Under the pieces are notes generated by a model that did no database searches, was not told where the DNA came from, and saw only the letters and a list, made by a program, of their open reading frames with translations. A DNA stretch of 5,911 bases. Source: Phycisphaerae bacterium. Lineage in GTDB: Bacteria > Planctomycetota > Phycisphaerae > UBA1845 > PWPN01. The translations under genes were made by a program, and so were the position numbers. This document shows, piece after piece, positions 1 through 5,021 of the stretch. The DNA is taken from positions 1 to 5,911 of the forward strand of contig PWPN01000067.1 of assembly GCA_003557125.1 (NCBI GenBank). The letters are read 5' to 3'. How positions within the stretch are numbered: position 1 is the stretch's first letter; each line of letters opens with the position of its first letter.

Positions 1-31
1 CCAACCCTACGTAAACTGGTATCTTGGCCAT
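1..31 (-). CDS. IS110-family transposase/recombinase, N-terminal fragment
   Basis: The gene reads leftward and is cut by the window edge after ten codons, which give MAKIPVYVGL followed by a codon starting with G. A strong Shine-Dalgarno AAGGAG (45 down to 40) lies 8 bases before the ATG at 31, so the start is well supported. IS110-family recombinases open with a short beta strand ending in a G-[IL]-D motif, whose Asp is the first acidic residue of the RuvC-like DEDD catalytic domain. VYVGL plus a G-initial codon (GAC or GAT would be Asp) fits that opening. The family acts by recombining donor and target DNA guided by a bridge RNA. With only ten residues the family call rests on memory of similar N-termini, and another protein starting this way cannot be excluded. 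Confidence 0.5.
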   Translation of the reverse strand, partial: MAKIPVYVGL

Positions 32-39
32 GCCCGTTG

Positions 40-45
40 CTCCTT
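40..45 (-). promoter_or_regulatory. Ribosome binding site of the transposase-like gene
   Basis: AAGGAG on the minus strand sits 8 bases before the ATG at 31. It is a near-perfect anti-16S match and is the main evidence that the minus strand, not the plus strand, is coding at the left edge. It lies only 9 bases beyond the foot of the hairpin at 55-90, so folding of the leader could affect access to it. Confidence 0.7.
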
Positions 46-52
46 GTGTTCG

Positions 53-92
53 CTAGGTCAGTCTAATAAGCGACGTTAATAGACTAACCTGG
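53..92. repeat. 40-bp imperfect palindrome
   Basis: Arms 53-69 and 76-92 match as inverted repeats at 14 of 17 positions around the six-base centre GCGACG. The arms are AT-rich (core AGTCTA / TAGACT) against a GC-rich genome. It is the strongest dyad in the window. It lies 8 bases upstream of the transposase-like Shine-Dalgarno site, and I treat it as the second stem of the candidate structured RNA. A DNA-level operator is the alternative. Confidence 0.75.
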
Positions 93-137
93 AGCAGCGG
101 GCTTTCATCCCTATCTCGGATGCCTGTACCGCTTCTC
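55..137 (-). ncRNA. Two-hairpin structured leader; candidate IS110 bridge RNA
   Basis: Read on the minus strand, two hairpins abut. The first (137 to 92) pairs GAGAAGCGG with CCGCTGCTC (one A-G mismatch), then an internal loop of 6 and 5 bases, then CATCC with GGATG around a 7-base loop. The second (90 to 55) is a long hairpin whose arms are 15 bases with a six-base loop CGTCGC, one G-U wobble and one U-U mismatch. IS110-group elements express a bridge RNA from the non-coding end upstream of the recombinase gene, with stem-loops whose internal loops guide target and donor pairing. Position, orientation and the internal loop of the first hairpin fit. The structured part is shorter than the roughly 177-base IS621 RNA, and the second hairpin lacks a large internal loop. 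It could instead be only a translational control structure. The RNA ends are unknown. Confidence 0.4.
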
Positions 138-195
138 ACATACCCTCCCCCCCTTTTCTTTTCTGACCTTCCCGTTTGACCGATAACTTCTCAGT

Positions 196-235
196 GGGTG
201 CGTCGGGCTGCGTCAGGGTGCGTCGGGCTGCGTCA
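196..235. repeat. Two perfect tandem copies of a 20-bp unit
   Basis: GGGTGCGTCGGGCTGCGTCA occurs at 196-215 and again at 216-235 with no mismatch. Each unit is itself two 10-base halves alike at 8 of 10 positions, so the array reads as four 10-base, helical-turn-spaced repeats. It lies directly upstream of a GATAAT box and the radical SAM gene. A reading frame runs through it but begins with an unsupported TTG at 176, so I regard it as non-coding. It may be activator binding sites, or a simple slippage repeat close to the element boundary. Confidence 0.8.
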
Positions 236-250
236 GGGCCGGGCGGGTCC

Positions 251-256
251 GATAAT
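251..256 (+). promoter_or_regulatory. Possible -10 box for the radical SAM gene
   Basis: GATAAT matches the sigma-70 -10 consensus at 5 of 6 bases and would start transcription about 39 bases before the GTG at 302. No acceptable -35 hexamer lies 16 to 18 bases upstream. That interval is occupied by the end of the 20-bp tandem repeat, which would suit an activator-dependent promoter. This is weak evidence. Confidence 0.25.
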
Positions 257-301
257 GCCCGGCTCGCGGCTGTCGTTAAACTCCACGAACAGGGGGTGAG
301 C

Positions 302-1813
302 GTGCGCGTTCTGCTGATCCAACCGCCCTACGACCTGGGCCACGACGACGAGCGACAGGCGGTCCCGCCCCTCGGGTTGGCCTACATCGCAGCCGTCCTC
401 GAACGGCAAGGCTATGAGGTGCGCGTCATCGACTGCGTGGCTGAGGACTTCGAGCGGCTCGACCCGCAGCCCGAAGGCCGGCGCCGGCACGGGCTCGCCG
501 ACACAGCCCTGACAGCTCGTGTCACCGACTTCAACCCGGACCTCGTCGGCGTCTCGTGCCTCTTCTCGGCCCAGGCGGCAGCTGCCCATCACGTCTGCGC
601 GATCGTCAAAGAGGCGACGCCCCGCGCGCGGATCGTCATGGGCGGGGCGCATCCGTCGGCTGCCCCGGCCCGCGTGTGCGAAGATCCCAACGTCGACGCC
701 GTCTGCCTGGGCGAAGGCGAATACACGATGCTGCGATTGGCCGACCACCTCGCACGCGGCACGTTCCCGCCGCCCGAACCGGCCGGGTTGGCCTACCGGC
801 ACGACGCGCGGACGCACATTCACCCGGCCGAGACACGCATCGAAGAGCTCGACAGCCTGCCTCTGCCCGCGCGGCACCTGTTGCCGATGGACGCGTACCT
901 GGCCGCCCGCGCGCCGCACGGAGGCCACGTCCGCCGTCACCCGTGCACGAACCTGATCACGAGCCGCGGCTGCCCGGCCCGGTGCAGCTTTTGCAGTATT
1001 CACACGGTCTGGGGCCGAAAGTTCCGCTGCCACTCGGCCGAGCGCGTCCTGGCCGAGCTCGAACACCTCGTGCAGACCTACGGCGTCCGCGAGGTGCAGT
1101 TCGAGGACGACAACCTCACGCTCGACAAGCCGCGCATTCGAAAGATCTGCGAAGGGATGATCGACCGCGGGCTCGACCTGCTCTGGACGACGCCCAATGG
1201 GGCCGCGATCTGGGCGCTCGACGAGCCGCTCATCGCGCTGATGCGCCGCGCGGGCTGTCACCACATCACGTTGGCTGTCGAGTCCGGCAGCCCCCGCGTC
1301 CTCAAAGAGATCATCCGCAAGCCGTTGAACCTCGACAAGGTCGCTCCGATCGTCCGCGCGTGTCGGCAGGTCGGGATGGGCGTGTCGGTCTTTTTCGTCG
1401 TCGGCTTTCCGGGCGAGACGCGCGAGGAGATCGCCCGTACGTTCGATTTCGCCATGGAACTCGACGTCGACCAGGCGTGCTTTTTCACCGCGACCCCGCT
1501 GCCGGGCACCGACCTCTACCGCCAGTGCGTCGCGATGGGTGCTTTGACCGAGCCCGTCGACTTCAGTCGGCTGCGCGTGGGTCAGCCCCTGTTCGATACG
1601 GCCGACTGGACAGCCGACGAGTTGGCCGAGATGACTCGCCAGGCCCAGGAGCGGTTCTATCGACAGGCTGCCTGGCGCCACCCGGTGCGGTTCTTCAATG
1701 CGGGAATGGCCCGCCTCCTCCGCGAGCCGCGCGGCACGCTGGGCCTCATCGCCCGCACGTTCCTGCCAGGCGGGTCCGGCCACCGAGCCGCGGCGGTGAA
1801 GGAGCCTGTATAG
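302..1813 (+). CDS. B12-binding-domain radical SAM protein, substrate unknown
   Basis: This 503-residue protein has the two-part architecture of cobalamin-dependent radical SAM enzymes. Residues 1 to about 150 form a Rossmann-like cobalamin-binding domain (MRVLLIQPPY, PPLGLAYIAAVLE, PDLVGVSC, VMGGAHPSA, CLGEGE). Residues about 215-420 form the radical SAM barrel, with the [4Fe-4S] cysteines C224, C228 and C231 in GCPARCSFC, then FEDDN (268-271), VESGSP, GFPGET and TPLPGTDLY. A basic C-terminal tail of about 80 residues follows. Members of this superfamily methylate unactivated carbons or do ring chemistry (for example HpnP, BchE), but no motif here fixes the substrate. I chose GTG 302 because AGGGGG lies about 5 bases upstream and homology begins there. 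The frame stays open back to a TTG at 176 through the 20-bp repeats, which is unlikely to be coding. GTG 296 is an alternative. No neighbour suggests a pathway. Confidence 0.9.
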   Translation: MRVLLIQPPYDLGHDDERQAVPPLGLAYIAAVLERQGYEVRVIDCVAEDFERLDPQPEGRRRHGLADTALTARVTDFNPDLVGVSCLFSAQAAAAHHVCAIVKEATPRARIVMGGAHPSAAPARVCEDPNVDAVCLGEGEYTMLRLADHLARGTFPPPEPAGLAYRHDARTHIHPAETRIEELDSLPLPARHLLPMDAYLAARAPHGGHVRRHPCTNLITSRGCPARCSFCSIHTVWGRKFRCHSAERVLAELEHLVQTYGVREVQFEDDNLTLDKPRIRKICEGMIDRGLDLLWTTPNGAAIWALDEPLIALMRRAGCHHITLAVESGSPRVLKEIIRKPLNLDKVAPIVRACRQVGMGVSVFFVVGFPGETREEIARTFDFAMELDVDQACFFTATPLPGTDLYRQCVAMGALTEPVDFSRLRVGQPLFDTADWTADELAEMTRQAQERFYRQAAWRHPVRFFNAGMARLLREPRGTLGLIARTFLPGGSGHRAAAVKEPV

Positions 1814-1860
1814 GTAGATACCTCTGCACTTTCCCCCACACCGGCCACTTGGCGGAGGCG

Positions 1861-1889
1861 TTGCAAAAAGAAGCCGGGGCCGCTAAATT
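1861..1889 (+). promoter_or_regulatory. Likely promoter of the tRNA-His gene
   Basis: TTGCAA (1861-1866) and TAAATT (1884-1889) are separated by 17 bases and each matches the sigma-70 consensus at 4 of 6 positions. Transcription would begin near 1896, about 40 bases before the tRNA. The predicted leader contains a small GC hairpin (GCGGG 1912-1916 with CCCGC 1924-1928). The AT-rich -10 stands out in an otherwise GC-rich gap. Confidence 0.4.
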
Positions 1890-1934
1890 ATCTGCTCGCC
1901 GGGTCGGCCTTGCGGGCTGCGGCCCCGCGTCCAT

Positions 1935-2009
1935 GGTGAGTGTAGCTCAGGTGGTTAGAGCACAAGGTTGTGGTCCTTGGGGTCGGGGGTTCGAGTCCCC
2001 TCACTCACC
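1935..2009 (+). tRNA. tRNA-His (anticodon GTG)
   Basis: A full cloverleaf can be drawn. The acceptor GTGAGTG (1936-1942) pairs with CACTCAC (2002-2008), and the D stem is GCTC/GAGC. The anticodon stem CAAGG/CCTTG is perfect, with loop TTGTGGT and anticodon GTG at 1970-1972. The variable loop is GGGTC, and the T arm is GGGGG-TTCGAGT-CCCCT with one G-U pair. The histidine identity pair is present in DNA: G at -1 (1935) opposite discriminator C73 (2009). The 3' CCA is not encoded (CG follows C73), so it must be added by the CCA-adding enzyme. It decodes CAC and CAU codons. No obvious intrinsic terminator follows. Confidence 0.97.
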
Positions 2010-2171
2010 CGTTTCACCTGCCCAAAAAAATGACCGCCGCACACGCGTGTTCCGCATGCGCGACGGTTTATCGTGCATCCGACGTCACCTGACAGCCAGC
2101 CCATACCTGACGGTACGGACCCTCATCGGACGCTTACCGTCACCTGTCGATACCGGCTCGGCGTCGCCGTC
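2010..2171. other. Convergent intergenic stretch, no gene seen
   Basis: This stretch separates the tRNA from the 3' end of the oppositely oriented nitroreductase gene. It holds a perfect 10-base palindrome ACACGCGTGT (2041-2050) and an 8-base inverted repeat TGACGGTA (2108-2115) / TACCGTCA (2135-2142) with a 19-base spacer. Neither is followed by a T-tract on either strand, so I do not call a terminator. No short frame with a ribosome binding site was seen. Confidence 0.5.
2108..2142. repeat. 8-bp inverted repeat downstream of the nitroreductase gene
   Basis: TGACGGTA and TACCGTCA are perfect inverted copies separated by 19 bases, about 30 bases past the minus-strand stop at 2172. It could form a 3'-end hairpin that protects the transcript. 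With no U-run it is not a standard intrinsic terminator. Confidence 0.4.
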
Positions 2172-2846
2172 TCACTTGCGATTCCCGATGGGCAGCATGT
2201 AGAGAACGCGATGGTTTTCCGGCAGCTGCAGGATGGACTTCACGTCCGCTTCGTCATAGGCACCGACCGGCACGCCGACGAGTTGCATCGCGGTCGCCTG
2301 CAACAGGATGTTCTGCGCGGCGTGGCCGACCTCGAGCATGCAGAATTTCTCGGCCCGCTCGCCGTACCTCGCCTCGGTCCGCTCGATGACGGCTGCGATG
2401 ACGATGTTGAGCGGCGCGACGCTGATGAACTCCTGATCGAGCGACGCCCGTTGGATCGCGGGGCGGACGTCCTCAGCCATGTGCGGGCGGAGACTGTGGT
2501 TGGCCGGGTCGTAGTGCTCGACGCCTTCTGCCGTCACGACGTAGAGCTCGAGCGGATAGAGCGCCCCGGCCGACGGTGCCGCCCGAAAGCCGCGTTCTGC
2601 GTCGGTGATCCCCTGCCCCGACCAGAGCAGTTGGCCGATTTGTTCAGGGCTCAAGGGTGTATCCGCCAACGAACGCACCGAACGTCGCTGGGCGATCGCC
2701 TCTTCGACCGAGACGTTCCCAGTCGTTCGCGGTGACGGCAGCCGTTTCGAGGTGCCCTGCTGATCGGCCGCCGCCCAGGACAGGGCGCCGACGGCCATGC
2801 AGACTGCGAGCAAGAGCGGCAGAACTTGGCGAAGGGGCTTATGCAT
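2172..2846 (-). CDS. Exported SagB-type nitroreductase-family protein
   Basis: This 224-residue protein opens with a Sec signal peptide: a basic n-region (HKPLRQ), a hydrophobic core at residues 8-24, and an AAA cleavage site, probably after A27. The mature part is an FMN-dependent nitroreductase-like oxidoreductase of the SagB-like branch. It has RRSVR at 54-58 (flavin phosphate contact), PSAGALYPLELY at 91-102 (branch hallmark), EHYDP, the helix AAQNILLQATAMQLVGVPVGA at about 176-196 and a terminal LPIGN. Such proteins reduce or oxidise small substrates with a bound flavin. The substrate is unknown, and the signal peptide places it outside the cytoplasm. I chose ATG 2846 because the signal peptide begins there and GGAG lies 9 bases upstream. 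The frame is open to 2960. C16 in LAVC has Val at -1, so it is not a lipobox. It is probably cotranscribed with the two upstream cysteine-cluster genes. Confidence 0.87.
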   Translation of the reverse strand: MHKPLRQVLPLLLAVCMAVGALSWAAADQQGTSKRLPSPRTTGNVSVEEAIAQRRSVRSLADTPLSPEQIGQLLWSGQGITDAERGFRAAPSAGALYPLELYVVTAEGVEHYDPANHSLRPHMAEDVRPAIQRASLDQEFISVAPLNIVIAAVIERTEARYGERAEKFCMLEVGHAAQNILLQATAMQLVGVPVGAYDEADVKSILQLPENHRVLYMLPIGNRK

Positions 2847-2956
2847 CACGGTCATCTCCATCGGTAAGAGGGTTTTGTTTATTCGGATCACGTTCCGACG
2901 ACCTGGAGCCGTCCGTTCAGCCGCATAGCTTGCCTGTTTTGGGCGTCGCGTCAACA

Positions 2957-3439
2957 TCACAGCCGATCAGGCTTGGTGCGGAGCGTGCCCAGCATATCGA
3001 GGACCGCCATCCAGTCGGCATAGACGTACGGGACATCCAGCTCGGTATGCAGATCGCGGAGCCGTGCGAGGCAGCTTTCCGTCAACGGCCCCTGCCAGGC
3101 AGAAGCCTCCGGATCACAATAGAAAATGCGACAGCCGAACGGCCGAGCCTCGCGCGCGTGGCAGCGACCGTCGAATGCATGCGGGCAGACGTCTTCGGCG
3201 ATCCGCGGCGGCGGGCCATGCACCGCCAGGTAATAGCTCGCCTCCAGCGTCGTGACATAGAGCCGATGACCGAACTGCCCGAAACGGCAGCACAAGCCGC
3301 GGTTACGGCAGCGCGGTGCATGCGAAGCGATCTGCCGATCCACCTCGATGCAGAGATCCCGGACCGCGTCGAGGCAGTCTTCACGCAAACTGGCAGCCTC
3401 GATGGCGGCCACCGGAATGTGTGCTTCACGGGAATTCAT
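2957..3439 (-). CDS. YkgJ-family cysteine-cluster protein (second of a tandem pair)
   Basis: This 160-residue, probably cytoplasmic protein belongs to the YkgJ/UPF0153 putative zinc- or iron-chelating family. The diagnostic cluster is C44-x5-C50-C51 (CRNRGLCC), followed by CPHAFDGRC (C85, C93), REARPFGCRIFYC (C103, C108) and a late C123. The paired RP-x-GCR element is typical of the family. The first cysteine spacing is wider than the usual CxxCxxCC seen in its neighbour, so the two are divergent relatives rather than a recent duplication. The biochemical role of the family is unsettled; metal or Fe-S cluster binding is inferred from the cysteines. It starts 51 bases after the upstream family member. 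Its Shine-Dalgarno site is weak, suggesting translation from a shared message. Its TGA overlaps an ATG in the nitroreductase frame (TGATG). Confidence 0.85.
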   Translation of the reverse strand: MNSREAHIPVAAIEAASLREDCLDAVRDLCIEVDRQIASHAPRCRNRGLCCRFGQFGHRLYVTTLEASYYLAVHGPPPRIAEDVCPHAFDGRCHAREARPFGCRIFYCDPEASAWQGPLTESCLARLRDLHTELDVPYVYADWMAVLDMLGTLRTKPDRL

Positions 3440-3490
3440 AGCCAGACTATCGGCGCATCGGCCGGTGGACTCCGCATCGCGGGCAGGGTT

Positions 3491-3922
3491 TCAGAACCAG
3501 GACTTTTTATTCCTCAAAGCCTCGATGGTCGCCCCATCGTGCGTGGGCCCGTTGTTCATGCCAGGGCATCGGGCGGCGGATTCGGCCCAGGACGATGGGC
3601 TCTTGAGGTTGATCGACCAGAAAGGCCAGGTACGGCACTGGAGCGGTCGAACGGGATAGATGCTGCAACCGCGCTGACCATTACAGTTCTTTTCGAGAAA
3701 GACGCAGTCGCCGTTGGGCCGTTCGGTCAGCGAGTAGCGCAACCCAACGCGCCGGAGCTGATGCGGAGGGAGCCAGTCGTCCTCGCGACCGAGGTACTCG
3801 GCGATCCGGCGGACCTCCTCGCGCGAAACCCACACGTAGCCCGGCTCGCCCGTACAGCACCCTCCGCACCCTGTACACTCGAACCGTAACCCCTCACCGA
3901 CGTACCATTTCTGACCGCCCAC
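3491..3922 (-). CDS. YkgJ-family cysteine-cluster protein (first of a tandem pair)
   Basis: This 143-residue protein has the classic YkgJ/UPF0153 signature near its N-terminus: CTGCGGCC (C16, C19, C22, C23). It then has a helical SREEVRRIAEYLG segment (33-45), a second cluster C73...C80...C86, and IYPVRPLQCRTWPF (88-101, with C96). One more cysteine, C119, sits in ARCPG. These cysteines are thought to bind zinc or an iron-sulfur cluster; no enzymatic activity is established for the family. No signal peptide or membrane segment is seen. It starts with GTG at 3922, supported by GGGAGA 5 bases upstream. It leads a likely three-gene minus-strand unit with a second YkgJ protein and the exported nitroreductase, and faces the DedA gene divergently. 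Confidence 0.88.
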   Translation of the reverse strand: MGGQKWYVGEGLRFECTGCGGCCTGEPGYVWVSREEVRRIAEYLGREDDWLPPHQLRRVGLRYSLTERPNGDCVFLEKNCNGQRGCSIYPVRPLQCRTWPFWSINLKSPSSWAESAARCPGMNNGPTHDGATIEALRNKKSWF

Positions 3923-4212
3923 GAAAGTCTCCCGGCCTCGCCGGCCCGCGACGCCCGTGATGGCAAGCGAACACGACAGACCGGCGCTCGATCAACTGGA
4001 TAAGCGTCCTGAACCAAGCGTACTCGTTGCAGACTTTGACTGCAATGACTATACATGGGAGCTGACGCATCGAGTGCATGGAGTCAAGCGAATCGGCCTT
4101 GGGCGGCCCCCGGCGGTACAGTCGAGGACGAAAACTTCCCGTTTGGGTCGACAGCCTTCCGCTGCCATCCTCTTGCTCTGGCGAACACGGTGGCAGTTCA
4201 CAGGAACCGATG
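3923..4212. other. Divergent intergenic region between cysteine-cluster and DedA genes
   Basis: This 290-base gap between oppositely directed genes should carry the promoters of both. Frames crossing it on both strands (for example the in-frame ATG at 4078) lack family similarity and good ribosome binding sites, so I regard it as non-coding. The AT-richer part near 4020-4056 holds a dyad and candidate promoter elements. The remaining bases show no convincing structure. Confidence 0.6.
4027..4055 (+). promoter_or_regulatory. Candidate promoter with overlapping dyad, upstream of DedA gene
   Basis: TTGCAG (4027-4032) and TATACA (4050-4055) are 17 bases apart, matching sigma-70 consensus at 3 and 4 of 6 bases. 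TTGCAG is also the left half of a perfect dyad, TTGCAG-N7-CTGCAA (4027-4045), which covers the -35 and most of the spacer and could be an operator. On the opposite strand, TATAGT (4053 to 4048) is a 5 of 6 -10 match without a good -35. The region could therefore serve both directions, but a regulated divergent promoter is a guess. Confidence 0.3.
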
Positions 4213-4941
4213 ATGTTCGAGCACTGGCCCTATTTGGGTGTGTTCATCGTACTGCTGGCAGCCGGTCTGGGTTCGCCGATCCCCGAGGACATACCTCTTT
4301 TAACTGGCGGATACCTTTGCGCAGCCGACCTCGCGCAGCTCCGCTGGATGATTCCCGTCGGCATTGCCGGGGTGCTGGCCGGCGACCTCTGCCTCTTCAC
4401 CTTCGCGCGGATCCTCGGCCATCGCATCGTCGAATATCCGCTGACCCGGCGCCTCGTCAATCCGAGCCGGCTCGTCCTGGCCGAGAGTCTGTTCGCACGC
4501 CACGGCGTCAAAATCATCTTCGCCGGGCGTTTCCTGCCGGGCCTGCGCCCGATGATTTTCGCAGCCTCGGGCGTCCTGAAAGTCCCCTACCGCACTTTCC
4601 TGGCTGTCAACGGCATGGCCGCATGCATCAGCGTGCCGATCGTCGTCATGCTGGGGATGTTCTTCGGCAACCACATCGAGCAGATCCAGGGCCGCTTTCG
4701 GACAGCCACCCACGTCATCGTACTGGCGGCGGCGACTGCCCTTCTGATCATCGGCGGCATCTACCTTCACAAACGGCGGCGCTATCTGGCCACCAAGGTC
4801 GAACTGGAACGCGGAATCGACGCAGCCGCAATAGAACGCGTGGTCTCTACGTCGACCGATCCGGGCGATGCAACCGATCCGGCGGATTCGAGCGAAAGCG
4901 ATGCCCTGACCGATTCCCAACTGACACGATTCCGGCAATAA
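4213..4941 (+). CDS. DedA-family integral membrane protein
   Basis: This inner-membrane protein of 242 residues has the DedA (SNARE-associated/VTT) fold pattern. It opens with a membrane segment at about 6-22. The re-entrant element GSPIPEDIPLLTGGYL (about 20-35) carries E25 and D26, and AGVLAGDLCLFTFARILG (about 52-69) carries D58. The family motif GRFLPGLRP (105-113) has R106 and R112, and two membrane helices follow at about 135-152 and 168-185. Acidic residues and arginines of this type are essential in E. coli YqjA/YghB. The family works in lipid scrambling or transport and proton-dependent membrane homeostasis; the lipid handled here is unknown. A D/S/T-rich tail of about 50 residues ends the protein. 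AGGA at 4202-4205 is 7 bases before ATG 4213 and 4 before ATG 4210, so I favour 4213. The frame is open to ATG 4078, but that extension is not family-like. Confidence 0.85.
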   Translation: MFEHWPYLGVFIVLLAAGLGSPIPEDIPLLTGGYLCAADLAQLRWMIPVGIAGVLAGDLCLFTFARILGHRIVEYPLTRRLVNPSRLVLAESLFARHGVKIIFAGRFLPGLRPMIFAASGVLKVPYRTFLAVNGMAACISVPIVVMLGMFFGNHIEQIQGRFRTATHVIVLAAATALLIIGGIYLHKRRRYLATKVELERGIDAAAIERVVSTSTDPGDATDPADSSESDALTDSQLTRFRQ

Positions 4942-4968
4942 CCGCTGCGGGGCGTTAAGATCGGCCAT

Positions 4969-5016
4969 CGATCGGTCGAGAGATTCATTCGCTCTCCAAC
5001 GATCGTCTTATTTTTT
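4969..5016 (+). terminator. Probable intrinsic terminator after the DedA gene
   Basis: CGATCG (4969-4974) pairs with CGATCG (5000-5005). Inside, a 3x3 internal loop with one possible T-A pair leads to GAGAG (4978-4982) paired with CTCTC (4992-4996) and a 9-base loop. The run TCTTATTTTTT (5006-5016) follows immediately. It starts 27 bases past the DedA stop and precedes the next gene. The internal loop weakens the stem, so efficiency is uncertain. Confidence 0.5.
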
Positions 5017-5021
5017 CGACC

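Larger units (their letters stand above)
1..175 (-). mobile_element. Probable end of an IS110-family insertion sequence (partial; right boundary uncertain)
   Basis: This stretch is visibly poorer in GC than the rest of the window and carries no plus-strand gene. On the minus strand it holds a well-formed translation start for a transposase-like protein at the window edge. Upstream of that start lie about 110 to 140 bases of non-coding, strongly folded sequence. IS110-group elements are known to have no clear terminal inverted repeats and a long non-coding left end before the recombinase gene, which matches this layout. The outer boundary cannot be fixed from one copy. I set it near the end of the low-GC region, just past a 22-base pyrimidine tract at 143-164. 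The rest of the element lies outside the window to the left. Confidence 0.5.

Noticed and set aside
2..79. Plus-strand open stretch of 25 codons containing a CSLC motif, as if the end of an upstream gene
   Set aside because: Its codon use does not match the neighbours, it overlaps the palindrome, and the minus strand has a better supported gene start at the same place.
196..235. CRISPR array
   Set aside because: There are only two adjoining 20-bp copies with no spacers and no cas genes.
176..301. N-terminal extension of the radical SAM protein from TTG 176
   Set aside because: It has no ribosome binding site, translates the 20-bp repeats into low-complexity sequence, and precedes the first conserved residues.
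233..1783. 516-codon open frame on the minus strand
   Set aside because: It lies antisense to the radical SAM gene, has no recognisable domain, and follows from strong GC bias at third positions.
2041..2050. ACACGCGTGT palindrome as a terminator for the tRNA
   Set aside because: There is no loop and no T-run; it may be chance in GC-rich DNA.
556..2202. 548-codon plus-strand frame running through the tRNA
   Set aside because: It is in a shifted frame of the radical SAM gene, Arg/Pro-rich, and crosses a clear tRNA gene.
2795..2806. Lipoprotein lipobox in the nitroreductase signal peptide (LAVC)
   Set aside because: Val at -1 does not fit the Gly/Ala/Ser rule, and a good AAA signal peptidase I site follows.
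2073..3889. Plus-strand frames of 220 and 410 codons (2073-2735, 2657-3889)
   Set aside because: Both are antisense to the nitroreductase and cysteine-cluster genes, which have clear family motifs on the other strand.
3957..4958. 333-codon plus-strand frame overlapping the DedA gene
   Set aside because: It is an Arg/Pro-rich shadow; the DedA frame has membrane segments and family motifs.
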